A stretch of 64,000 bases of DNA, taken from positions 124,001-188,000 of the forward strand of contig CANMFU010000002.1 of assembly GCA_947497295.1 (NCBI GenBank), in the 5' to 3' direction. Origin of the DNA: an uncultured Roseovarius sp. GTDB lineage: Bacteria > Pseudomonadota > Alphaproteobacteria > Rhodobacterales > Rhodobacteraceae. The notes beneath the pieces are model-generated. The model ran no database searches, was not told the origin of the DNA, and saw only the letters and a list, made by a program, of their open reading frames with translations. A program made the position numbers and the translations under genes. Every line of letters starts with the position of its first letter. The first letter of the stretch is position 1. This document shows, one piece after another, positions 19,895 through 28,289 of this stretch.

Positions 19895-19926
19895 CGGGCC
19901 GGTCCTGCATAAGGCCGGCCCGTTTC
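19895..19926 (+). terminator. Hairpin between dnaK and dnaJ
   Basis: CGGGCCGG at 19895-19902 pairs with CCGGCCCG at 19915-19922, followed by TTTC. The T-run is short, so it may reduce rather than stop read-through into dnaJ, giving more DnaK than DnaJ. Confidence 0.55.
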
Positions 19927-19949
19927 GTTTCAGGTATAGGAGTTCTCGA

Positions 19950-21104
19950 ATGGCCAAACGCGATTATTATGAGGTTCTGGGCGTTGCACGCGGGGCCTCG
20001 GGAGATGAGATTAAAAAGGCGTATCGCCAAAAGGCGAAGGCGCTGCATCCCGACAGCAACAAGGACAACCCCAACGCCGAAACCCAGTTCAAAGAAGCAG
20101 GCGAGGCATATGACGTCCTGAAAGATGCCGAAAAAAAGGCGGCCTATGACCGGTTCGGCCACGCTGCCTTTGAAGGTGGGATGGGCGGCGGTGGCGGGCA
20201 GCGTGGCCGCCCCGGCGCACAGGGTCAGGGCGATTTTGCCAGCGCCTTTTCTGACGTTTTCGACGATCTTTTCGGCGATTTCATGGGCGCGCGCGGTGGT
20301 GGAGGCCGCCCACGTGCTGCACGCGGATCAGACCTGCGCTACAATATGCGCATCACACTCGAGGATGCCTTTAAAGGTCTGCAAAAGACGATCAACGTCC
20401 CCACCTCAGTGCAATGCAATTCCTGCGACGGATCGGGCGCCGAGGGCGGCGCCGAACCGACGACATGCCCCACATGTTCTGGCATGGGCAAAGTCCGCGC
20501 GCAGCAAGGGTTCTTTACGGTCGAGCGGACCTGCCCGACCTGTGCCGGCATGGGCCAAATCGTTCAAAATCCCTGCAAATCATGCGGCGGTCAGGGCCGC
20601 GTCGAAAAAGACCGCGCCCTGAGCGTCAACATCCCCGCTGGGGTTGAAACCGGCACACGCATCCGCTTGTCCGGCGAGGGCGAGGCCGGGATGCGCGGTG
20701 GACCTCCCGGTGATCTATACATCTTTATCGAGGTGACCAAGCACAGCCTGTTCGAACGCGAGGAAATCAACCTTTATTGCAAGGTGCCGGTGTCAATGAT
20801 CACCGCCGCTATCGGTGGCGACATTGAAGTTCCCACCATCGACGGTGGCCGCAGTAAGGTAAAAATCCCCGCCGGCAGCCAATCTGGCAGACAAATGCGC
20901 CTGCGGTCGAAGGGGATGCCTGCCCTGCGCGGCGGTGCGGCCGGCGACATGTTCATCGAAATGGCTGTTGAAACGCCGGTCAATCTGACGTCCAAACAGA
21001 AGGACTTGCTGCGCGAATTCGAAGCGCTGTCGGAGGATAATAATCCCGAAAGCAAAAGCTTTTTTCGATCGGTCAAATCTTTTTGGGACAGCATGAAGGG
21101 TTGA
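19950..21104 (+). CDS. dnaJ: Chaperone DnaJ (Hsp40)
   Basis: 384 residues. J domain at 1-70 with the HPD triad in ALHPDSNKD, a Gly/Phe-poor glycine linker, then four CXXCXGXG zinc repeats ([32 protein letters not shown]), and the two C-terminal substrate-binding domains. A good TAGGAG ribosome site precedes the ATG. It is the dnaK partner and ends at a clear terminator. Confidence 0.98.
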   Translation: MAKRDYYEVLGVARGASGDEIKKAYRQKAKALHPDSNKDNPNAETQFKEAGEAYDVLKDAEKKAAYDRFGHAAFEGGMGGGGGQRGRPGAQGQGDFASAFSDVFDDLFGDFMGARGGGGRPRAARGSDLRYNMRITLEDAFKGLQKTINVPTSVQCNSCDGSGAEGGAEPTTCPTCSGMGKVRAQQGFFTVERTCPTCAGMGQIVQNPCKSCGGQGRVEKDRALSVNIPAGVETGTRIRLSGEGEAGMRGGPPGDLYIFIEVTKHSLFEREEINLYCKVPVSMITAAIGGDIEVPTIDGGRSKVKIPAGSQSGRQMRLRSKGMPALRGGAAGDMFIEMAVETPVNLTSKQKDLLREFEALSEDNNPESKSFFRSVKSFWDSMKG

Positions 21105-21127
21105 GCCCCGCCAGACGGAAACTGTTC

Positions 21128-21158
21128 AAGAGCGGCCTCGTATGAAGCCGCTCTTTTT
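21128..21158 (+). terminator. Intrinsic terminator after dnaJ
   Basis: AAGAGCGGC at 21128-21136 pairs with GCCGCTCTT at 21147-21155 and runs into TTT. Good rho-independent signal. Confidence 0.88.
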
Positions 21159-21278
21159 CGTTGCAATTCAGATGCATCGACACCTGCGAATTGCGCCTGG
21201 TCTTTCCTATTCCACGACCCCACGATACTATGCCCGAAACGCCCCAATTCGAGGGTGTGGGGCAAGGGATATTGGGAC

Positions 21279-22088
21279 ATGGCGCATATTATCGTCGTCG
21301 GGAATGAAAAAGGCGGCGCGGGCAAATCAACCGTGTCCATGCATGTTGCGACCGCACTCGCGCGGATGGGCAAGACCGTAAGCGCGCTTGATCTGGACGT
21401 GCGGCAGAAGACGTTTGGGCGCTATTCCGAGAACCGAAAGGTGTTTCTGGCTCAGTCCGGACTTGATCTGCCCAGCCCCCATTATCACGAGCTGCCCGAG
21501 GTGGATCAGTCCAGCCTCAACCCCGGCGAAAACGTCTATGACCGCCGCCTGTCCGAGGCCGTCGCGTCACTGGAACCTGACAGCGATTTCATCATCATCG
21601 ACTGCCCCGGATCGCACACGCGATTGAGCCAGGTGGCGCACAGTCTGGCCGATACGCTGATCACACCTCTCAACGACAGCTTTGTCGATTTCGATCTGCT
21701 GGCCCATGTCGACTCGGATGGCCTCAAAATTTTGCGCCCTTCTGTTTACTCTGAAATGGTCTGGAACGCGCGCCAATTGCGGGCGCAAGCGGGTTTGAAA
21801 CCGATAGACTGGATCGTCGTCCGAAACCGTGTTGGCGCACAAGCCATGGTGAACAAAGAGAAAATGGGCGCAGCTCTGGACAATCTAGCCAGGCGGATCG
21901 GATTTCGTGTTGCGCCTGGATTTAATGAGAGGGTGATTTTCCGCGAATTGTTTCCACGCGGTTTGACCCTTCTGGATCTAAAGGATGTTGGCGTCAAACA
22001 GCTTAACATCTCGAATGTCGCCGCAAGGCAGGAGCTTCGTGATCTTATTTCATCACTCAAGCTGCCGGGCATCGACGCCAACTTTTAA
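21279..22088 (+). CDS. mipZ: Division-plane positioning ATPase MipZ
   Basis: 269 residues from the ATG at 21279 (MAHIIVVGNEKGG). The P-loop GNEKGGAGKST is a ParA-type deviant Walker A. LDLDVRQKTFGRYSENR, FIIIDCPG and GLKPIDWIVVRNR match the MipZ subgroup. In Caulobacter MipZ forms a gradient from the ParB-bound origin and blocks FtsZ near the poles. There is no parB next to it here, as is usual for MipZ. An 8-codon in-frame extension upstream is not family-like. Confidence 0.93.
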   Translation: MAHIIVVGNEKGGAGKSTVSMHVATALARMGKTVSALDLDVRQKTFGRYSENRKVFLAQSGLDLPSPHYHELPEVDQSSLNPGENVYDRRLSEAVASLEPDSDFIIIDCPGSHTRLSQVAHSLADTLITPLNDSFVDFDLLAHVDSDGLKILRPSVYSEMVWNARQLRAQAGLKPIDWIVVRNRVGAQAMVNKEKMGAALDNLARRIGFRVAPGFNERVIFRELFPRGLTLLDLKDVGVKQLNISNVAARQELRDLISSLKLPGIDANF

Positions 22089-22447
22089 AAGTTTTTGTGA
22101 GTTATCTGCTTTATTCCACAAGTCAGGCGCGCGCCGTTATCTGGGTACTGTGCTGCGCTTCTTCGCCTCGAAATGCTGTTTCCTATAGTTCGTTTGCATC
22201 GCGCCTGATCGGGTACAGATCCAACATTAATGCAAAACAGACTCCCTTTCTCAGGCTGCCGCCGCGTTTGGACATCTCAGCGAAGTGTCCATAATTTTGC
22301 CAGAGCTTAGCGTTTCGTTCATGCGAATCGGTCCAAAATTGAGCCAGGCGCTTAGTCCCATTGCGCGAACAACGGCGAAGGCCAAAACGGGCGAGAGTTT
22401 TTTGTGAGCTGATTGAAAGGGCATAAGTTGGTATCTGCGCGCCTACC
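22089..22447. other. AT-richer intergenic stretch of unclear origin
   Basis: About 360 bases between mipZ and a small ORF, visibly less GC-rich than the neighbours. A minus-strand frame (about 22183-22455) reads with Arg/Leu/Trp-rich sequence and has no ribosome site; I do not call it a gene. A short hairpin TTGGACA-loop-GTGTCCA lies at about 22268-22292. It could be a decayed mobile element or repeat remnant; nothing identifies it. Confidence 0.4.
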
Positions 22448-22747
22448 TTGGCCAATCTCTTGATTGCACTGGTTCAATCCTTGTGGCTCGCCATATCGTC
22501 GGTCCTTTTCGTCCTATGGATCTGGTGCATGTTCAGTGCGCTGTTTTCACTGTCACGCGCCGCCCGATACGCAGCCGAGCGGCGCGGTGGCACATGGCCC
22601 ACCATGGGCGAACAGTTTGCCGAGTTTCGCCGTTTCGCGCGCGATCCTGCCCAATCACGCACGCGATGGCGATTGGCATGCCTGACGGTTGGCCTCTTGT
22701 CGGTTAATTTCCTTGGATTGCTGATATGGGGCAACGGCCCGCCCTGA
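22448..22747 (+). CDS. Putative two-helix membrane protein
   Basis: 99 residues if a TTG at 22448 is used; the frame closes upstream at 22424, so no ATG or GTG is available before residue 28. Two hydrophobic segments, about 5-32 and 76-95, surround a basic charged middle (RRGGTWPTMGEQFAEF). There is no convincing ribosome site. The hydrophobic layout and absence of stops support a real gene, but the start is poor. It lies between mipZ and parE, unrecognised. Confidence 0.45.
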   Translation: MANLLIALVQSLWLAISSVLFVLWIWCMFSALFSLSRAARYAAERRGGTWPTMGEQFAEFRRFARDPAQSRTRWRLACLTVGLLSVNFLGLLIWGNGPP

Positions 22748-22848
22748 TTTTGCGATACGCTGCAATCAGATGACCCGACGCACTGCTTTTAACCGGCCCG
22801 CCGGTCTGTCATAACTGCGGAACCCTAAAATAACGAGCACCACACCCC

Positions 22849-24804
22849 ATGTCCGATCTTCTGTCTGCAGCCACTTCCTCGGGCGATTATGATGCCTCGT
22901 CAATCCAGGTTCTTGAGGATATGGAGCATGTCCGCCTGCGTCCTGGCATGTATATCGGCGGCAAGGATGACCGCGCGCTGCATCATATGGTTGCCGAGAT
23001 CATCGACAACTCCATGGACGAGGCCGTCGCCGGCCACGCGACGTGGATCGAGGTCGAACTGCACGCCAATGGCCATGTTTCCGTACGCGACAACGGCCGC
23101 GGCATCCCAACCGGCCCTCATCCCAAGGATCCGTCGAAATCTGCGCTGGAAATCATCTTTTGCACCCTCAACGCAGGAGGCAAGTTTTCCGGGGACAGCT
23201 ATCAGACTTCAGGCGGTCTGCACGGCGTTGGCAGCTCTGTCGTTAACGCCTTATCGGATCATTTGCGTGTCGAAGTTGCCCGCAACAAAGAACTGTTCGC
23301 GATGGAATTCTCGCGCGGATTGCCCGTGGCACCTCTGGCAAAAATCGGGGCCGCCCCCAACCGGCGCGGCACGGCCGTCACATTTCACCCCGATCCCGAG
23401 ATTTTCGGCTCGCTAAGCTTCAAACCCGCGCGCCTGTTCAAAATGGCCCGATCGAAGGCTTATCTGTTCTCCGGCGTCGAAATCCGTTGGAAAACCGAAA
23501 TCGATGACGGTGAAACCCCGCGCGAGGCCAAGTTTCATTTTCCCGGCGGCCTGTCCGACTATCTGTCCGAGGCAATGGGCGGCGCAACGACCTATTCCGA
23601 AACGCCCTTTGCCGGCTCTGTCAGCTTTGAAAAATTCAAAGTGCCGGGCAAAGTTGAATGGGCCATCAATTGGACGCCGGCGCGTGATGGTTTCATCCAG
23701 TCCTACTGCAATACCGTCCCCACCCCCGAGGGCGGCACGCATGAGGCCGGGTTTTGGGCCGCGATCCTCAAAGGTGTAAAGGCCTACGGCGAGTTGGTGA
23801 ACAACAAGAAGGCCGCGACTATCACCCGCGAAGACCTGATGACAGGGGCCGGCGCGCTGGTATCCTGCTTTATTCGCGAGCCCGAATTCGTTGGTCAAAC
23901 CAAGGACAGGCTGGCAACGGTCGATGCACAGCGCATGGTCGAAAATTCAGTGCGGGACCATTTCGACAACTGGCTGGCCGCCGACACGAAATCGGCTGGC
24001 GCCATCCTCGATTTTCTGGTCCTGCGCGCAGAAGAACGTCTGCGCCGCCGCCAGGAGAAAGAAACCCAGCGCAAAACTGCAACCAAAAAACTGCGTCTGC
24101 CCGGCAAGCTGGTCGATTGCTCGTCGAACACCCGGGAGGGGACAGAGTTGTTCATCGTCGAAGGCGACTCGGCCGGCGGTTCGGCCAAGATGGCACGCGA
24201 CCGCAAAGTGCAGGCGCTTCTGCCGCTACGGGGAAAAATCCTGAACGTGCTGGGAGCCGCCAGTTCCAAACTGGGCAGCAACCAAGAGATCAGCGATCTT
24301 ACGCAGGCGCTTGGTGTCAGCCTCGGCTCAAAATTCAACCTCGACGATCTGCGCTATGACAAGATCATCATCATGACGGATGCCGACGTGGATGGTGCGC
24401 ACATCGCGGCGCTTCTTATGACGTTCTTCTTCACTCAGATGCGCCCAATGATTGACGCAGGCCATCTTTATCTGGCCTGCCCACCGCTGTACCGCCTCAG
24501 CCAGGGCGCGCGCCGCGTCTATTGCATCGACGAGGCGGAGCGGGATTTATGGCTGGCCAAGGGATTGGGCGGCAAGGGTAAAATCGATGTCAGCCGCTTC
24601 AAAGGCTTGGGCGAGATGGACGCCAAAGACCTGAAAGAAACAACCATGGATGTCCGGTCACGCAAGCTGATCCGCGTGACAATCGACGAAGATGAGCCCG
24701 GACAAACTAGCGACCTCGTAGAGCGTCTGATGGGTAAAAAGCCTGAGCTGCGATTCGAATATATCCAGGAGAATGCGCGTTTTGTTGAAGAGCTGGATGT
24801 CTGA
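22849..24804 (+). CDS. parE: DNA topoisomerase IV subunit B
   Basis: 651 residues. GHKL ATPase domain with EIIDNSMDEAVAGHA and DNGRGIPTG, the transducer domain, and the TOPRIM domain with VEGDSAGGSAKMARDRK and MTDADVDGAHI. The length and the lack of a large C-terminal insert favour ParE over GyrB. It partners ParC to decatenate chromosomes. It overlaps no neighbour and is followed after 18 bases by pdeM. Confidence 0.95.
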   Translation: MSDLLSAATSSGDYDASSIQVLEDMEHVRLRPGMYIGGKDDRALHHMVAEIIDNSMDEAVAGHATWIEVELHANGHVSVRDNGRGIPTGPHPKDPSKSALEIIFCTLNAGGKFSGDSYQTSGGLHGVGSSVVNALSDHLRVEVARNKELFAMEFSRGLPVAPLAKIGAAPNRRGTAVTFHPDPEIFGSLSFKPARLFKMARSKAYLFSGVEIRWKTEIDDGETPREAKFHFPGGLSDYLSEAMGGATTYSETPFAGSVSFEKFKVPGKVEWAINWTPARDGFIQSYCNTVPTPEGGTHEAGFWAAILKGVKAYGELVNNKKAATITREDLMTGAGALVSCFIREPEFVGQTKDRLATVDAQRMVENSVRDHFDNWLAADTKSAGAILDFLVLRAEERLRRRQEKETQRKTATKKLRLPGKLVDCSSNTREGTELFIVEGDSAGGSAKMARDRKVQALLPLRGKILNVLGAASSKLGSNQEISDLTQALGVSLGSKFNLDDLRYDKIIIMTDADVDGAHIAALLMTFFFTQMRPMIDAGHLYLACPPLYRLSQGARRVYCIDEAERDLWLAKGLGGKGKIDVSRFKGLGEMDAKDLKETTMDVRSRKLIRVTIDEDEPGQTSDLVERLMGKKPELRFEYIQENARFVEELDV

Positions 24805-24822
24805 CCTGTCAAACTGCGCTAA

Positions 24823-25485
24823 ATGACCAGCCATCCGTTTACCCTTGCCGGTACACGGCTGGTCGCTCTGCCAGCCGGTGGGCTTTACTGGCCGGACAAG
24901 AATTTGCTCTGCGTCTCGGATCTGCACTTGGGAAAATCCGAGCGGGGTCTGCGCCTCAACACGGGCGTTCTCCCCCCTTACGAGACGCGCGACACCCTTG
25001 ACAGGCTCGAAATCGATCTGCGGCTGACAAATGCCACCACAGTCGTTTGCCTGGGTGACAGTTTCGATGACAGCATGGCAGTGAGTGCACTCTCAAGCAC
25101 TGACAAACTGCGGATCACGACTTTGCAATCGGGCCGCCAGTGGATCTGGATTGAGGGTAACCACGATCCCGGCCCTATCGATTTAGGCGGAACACATCTG
25201 CGGCAATTCGCAATCTCACCGCTTACGTTTCGCCATATTGCACAGCCAAGTGAGCGCGGCGAAATATCAGGACATTACCACCCAAAGGCCGGTATCAGAA
25301 CGCGCTCCCGCAATCTTAGCAGGCCTGCTTTCCTGATCGACAGCGACCGCGTCATCTTGCCAGCCTACGGCACGTATACCGGCGGCCTGCGCAGCGATAA
25401 CAGCGTCCTCGCCACCCTCATGAAGGCGAACGCGATAGCAGTGCTGACAGGACTCAAAACCAACGCCATTCCAATGCCTCGGTAA
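24823..25485 (+). CDS. pdeM: PdeM-type metallophosphoesterase (ligase-associated)
   Basis: 220 residues. Metal-binding motifs are VSDLHLGKSE (DXH), LGDSFDD (GDXXD-like), IEGNHD (GNHD) and SGHYHPK (GHXH-like), the calcineurin-like set. The sequence order and length match the ligase-associated DNA-repair endonuclease PdeM, usually grouped with an ATP-dependent ligase and exonuclease that are not beside it here. It is 18 bases after parE. Confidence 0.8.
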   Translation: MTSHPFTLAGTRLVALPAGGLYWPDKNLLCVSDLHLGKSERGLRLNTGVLPPYETRDTLDRLEIDLRLTNATTVVCLGDSFDDSMAVSALSSTDKLRITTLQSGRQWIWIEGNHDPGPIDLGGTHLRQFAISPLTFRHIAQPSERGEISGHYHPKAGIRTRSRNLSRPAFLIDSDRVILPAYGTYTGGLRSDNSVLATLMKANAIAVLTGLKTNAIPMPR

Positions 25486-25493
25486 CGCAATAA

Positions 25494-25519
25494 GGCCACT
25501 CTCAATCAAGAGAGTGGCC
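25494..25519. terminator. Bidirectional hairpin between pdeM and folD
   Basis: GGCCACTCTC at 25494-25503 pairs perfectly with GAGAGTGGCC at 25510-25519 around AATCAA. It lies between two convergent genes. There is no strong T-run, so a terminator role is likely but not certain. Confidence 0.75.
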
Positions 25520-25548
25520 CTAACTAAAACCGGACTATTACCGTCCTA

Positions 25549-26442
25549 TTAAGCGGTCAGGCCTTCAGGCTCTTCCAGACCATTGGCACGGCAAGTCGCT
25601 GTCAGCGTATTGGCCAAAAGGCACGCGATCGTCATGGGGCCAACGCCGCCCGGCACGGGCGTGATCGCTCCGGCGCGTTCAGCGCAGCTTGCATAATCAA
25701 CGTCGCCAACCAGTTTGGTCTTGCCATCATCCTTCTCGATCCGGTTGATGCCCACGTCGATTACGGTCGCACCCTCTTTGATCCAGTCGCCCGGAACCAT
25801 CTCGGGGCGCCCAACGGCTGCCACAACGATATCCGCCCGACGCACGACATCCGCCAGATCCTTGGTCCGCGAATGCGCAATCGTCACGGTGCAACTATCG
25901 CCCAGCAACAACTGAGCCATCGGTTTGCCCACGATATTGCTGCGCCCGATCACAACCGCGTTCATACCCGATAGCGATCCATGATGCTCGCGCAGCATCA
26001 TCAGACATCCCAACGGCGTGCAGGGAACCATGCTTTTCTGGCCCGTCCCGAGCAGACCGACGTTCGAGATGTGGAACCCGTCAACATCTTTGGCTGGATC
26101 AATCGAATTGATGACCAGATCTTCGTCCAGATGCCCCGGCAGCGGCAACTGCACCAGAATGCCGTTGATGCTGTCATCTTTGTTCAGCTGATCAATCAGC
26201 GCCAGCAGATCTGCCTCAGAAGTATCCGCGTCCAGCTTGTGCTCGACGCTCTTCATGCCAACCTCGGTCGTCTGCTTGCCCTTCGAGCGTACATAAACCT
26301 CACTGGCAGGATCCTCGCCTACCAGCACCACTGCAAGGCCCGGCACCAGATCGTGCTTCTCCTTCAGACGGGCTACATGTTCCGCCACCTTGCCACGTAC
26401 CTCGGCCGCAAAGGCCTTGCCGTCAATTACCTGAGCCGTCAT
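25549..26442 (-). CDS. folD: Methylenetetrahydrofolate dehydrogenase/cyclohydrolase
   Basis: 297 residues. Catalytic region [14 protein letters not shown] (lysine and tyrosine pattern), the substrate block [11 protein letters not shown], and the NADP site [11 protein letters not shown] are all FolD signatures; PGGVGPMTI closes the active site. It interconverts methylene-, methenyl- and formyl-tetrahydrofolate. It is the last gene of the minus-strand C1 set, downstream of fhs across a 140-base hairpin-rich gap. Confidence 0.97.
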   Translation of the reverse strand: MTAQVIDGKAFAAEVRGKVAEHVARLKEKHDLVPGLAVVLVGEDPASEVYVRSKGKQTTEVGMKSVEHKLDADTSEADLLALIDQLNKDDSINGILVQLPLPGHLDEDLVINSIDPAKDVDGFHISNVGLLGTGQKSMVPCTPLGCLMMLREHHGSLSGMNAVVIGRSNIVGKPMAQLLLGDSCTVTIAHSRTKDLADVVRRADIVVAAVGRPEMVPGDWIKEGATVIDVGINRIEKDDGKTKLVGDVDYASCAERAGAITPVPGGVGPMTIACLLANTLTATCRANGLEEPEGLTA

Positions 26443-26479
26443 CGCGCGCCCTTCCTATGCCACAAGGGGCCACGCCCCC

Positions 26480-26576
26480 GCTTTCTTCTTGCTGAAAATA
26501 TCCCCGCGCGGAGCGCAGGAGCCGCCCAAAGGGCGGTGACCGGCTCGCCGGGGGCTCGAATGCCCCCGGCGAGCCG
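26480..26576. repeat. Diverged 35-base repeat plus two hairpins between folD and fhs
   Basis: 26480-26516 (GCTTTCTTCTT... ending in a GCGGAGC core) is a diverged copy of the 35-base repeat at 6129 and 53857. Next is a small hairpin CCGCCC-AAA-GGGCGG (26522-26536), then a 15-base perfect stem CGGCTCGCCGGGGGC (26541-26555) with its complement (26562-26576) around TCGAAT. The stem ends 6 bases from the fhs stop. There is no T-run, so it may be an mRNA end protector rather than a terminator. Confidence 0.75.
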
Positions 26577-26582
26577 CGCTGT

Positions 26583-28259
26583 TTAAAACAGTCCTTCGAT
26601 CTCTCCGCCGTCATTCAGACGGATCGTTTGGGCTGCAGGTGTCCGCGGCAGGCCCGGCATCGTCATGATCTCGCCGCAAACGACGACAACAAAACCGGCG
26701 CCGGCACTCAGACGAACCTCGCGCACAGGTACAGAATGACCCGTGGGCGCGCCACGTCGGCTGGGATCGGTGGTAAAGCTATACTGAGTCTTTGCCATGC
26801 AGATCGGCAAATTGCCATAGCCCTGCTCTTCCCAAAGCTTCAGCTGATCGCGGATCTTGCTGTCAGCCACCACCGCATCGGCGTGGTAGATGTTCTTGGC
26901 AATCGTCTCGATCTTCTCAAACAGCGGCATTTCGTCGGGGTAGATCGGCTTGAAGTTGGCTTCACCGCTCTCAGCTACTTCCGCCACGCGGCGGGCCAGG
27001 TCGGCGCTGCCTTCGCTACCCAGTTCCCAGTGACGCGACAGGACCGCTTCGGAGCCTTGGCTCTTGACGTAGTCCTTGACCGCTTCGACCTCGGCGTCGG
27101 TGTCGTTGACGAAATGGTTGATGGCCACGACAACCGGCACGCCGAACGACTTGAGGTTGCCAATGTGACGACCAAGGTTGGCGCAGCCTTCCTTGACCGC
27201 ATCAACGTTTTCAGCGCCCAGATCAGCCTTGGCAACGCCGCCGTTCATCTTCATGGCGCGCACGGTGGCGACCAGCACCACGCAGTCAGGCGCAAGGCCC
27301 GCCTTGCGGCACTTGATGTTCATGAACTTCTCGGCGCCCAAATCCGCACCAAATCCGGCCTCGGTCACCACGAAATCGGCGATTTTCAAAGCGGTCGATG
27401 TGGCCGTGACCGAGTTGCAACCATGCGCGATGTTCGCAAAGGGGCCGCCGTGCACGAATGCCGGGTTGTTTTCCAGCGTCTGCACCAGGTTGGGCTGCAT
27501 CGCGTCCTTCAGCAGAACGGTCATCGCGCCCTGCGCTTCGATATCGCGGCAGAAGACGGGGCTGCGGTCGCGGCGATAGGCCACGATCATGTCGCCCAGA
27601 CGCTCTTCGAGGTCCTTGAGGTTCTTAGCAAGGCAGAGGATCGCCATGACTTCGGACGCCACCGTGATGTCAAAACCGGTCTCGCGCGGGAAGCCGTTGG
27701 AAACGCCGCCCAGCGATGCCGTGATCTGACGCAGCGCGCGGTCGTTCATGTCGACAACGCGGCGCCAGACAACGCGGCGAATGTCGATGTCCAGCTCATT
27801 GCCCCAATAGATGTGGTTGTCGATCATGGCCGACAGCAGCGAATGCGCGGATGTGATGGCGTGGAAGTCACCCGTGAAGTGCAGGTTCATGTCCTCCATC
27901 GGGACAACCTGCGCGTATCCGCCACCTGCGGCGCCGCCCTTCATGCCGAAGTTCGGCCCAAGGCTTGCCTCGCGGATACAGACCATCGCCTTTTTGCCGA
28001 TGGCGTTCAGACCGTCGCCCAGACCGACGGTCGTGGTGGTCTTGCCTTCGCCGGCAGGCGTTGGGTTGATCGCTGTAACCAGGATCAGCTTGCCGTTTTT
28101 GTTCTTCTGAACGCTGTCGATATAGGCCTGAGATACCTTGGCCTTGTCGTGGCCATAGGGCAGCAGGTGTTCGCCGGGGATGCCCAGCTTGTCACCGACC
28201 TCCTGGATCGGTTTCTTGTTTGCTGCGCGCGCAATTTCAATATCGCTCTTGTAGGCCAT
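26583..28259 (-). CDS. fhs: Formate-tetrahydrofolate ligase
   Basis: 558 residues. The P-loop region is [39 protein letters not shown] is a family signature. It joins formate to tetrahydrofolate with ATP to give 10-formyl-THF. In this cluster it may assimilate formate, or run backwards to make ATP while releasing formate for the dehydrogenase encoded upstream. It is 30 bases downstream of fdsA. Confidence 0.97.
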   Translation of the reverse strand: MAYKSDIEIARAANKKPIQEVGDKLGIPGEHLLPYGHDKAKVSQAYIDSVQKNKNGKLILVTAINPTPAGEGKTTTTVGLGDGLNAIGKKAMVCIREASLGPNFGMKGGAAGGGYAQVVPMEDMNLHFTGDFHAITSAHSLLSAMIDNHIYWGNELDIDIRRVVWRRVVDMNDRALRQITASLGGVSNGFPRETGFDITVASEVMAILCLAKNLKDLEERLGDMIVAYRRDRSPVFCRDIEAQGAMTVLLKDAMQPNLVQTLENNPAFVHGGPFANIAHGCNSVTATSTALKIADFVVTEAGFGADLGAEKFMNIKCRKAGLAPDCVVLVATVRAMKMNGGVAKADLGAENVDAVKEGCANLGRHIGNLKSFGVPVVVAINHFVNDTDAEVEAVKDYVKSQGSEAVLSRHWELGSEGSADLARRVAEVAESGEANFKPIYPDEMPLFEKIETIAKNIYHADAVVADSKIRDQLKLWEEQGYGNLPICMAKTQYSFTTDPSRRGAPTGHSVPVREVRLSAGAGFVVVVCGEIMTMPGLPRTPAAQTIRLNDGGEIEGLF

Positions 28260-28289
28260 TTAGGTAGTCTCCCTGGGGTTATTCAGATG

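Noticed and set aside
22183..22455. 90-codon minus-strand frame in the mipZ/parE gap
   Set aside because: No ribosome site or recognised family; kept only as an unexplained stretch.
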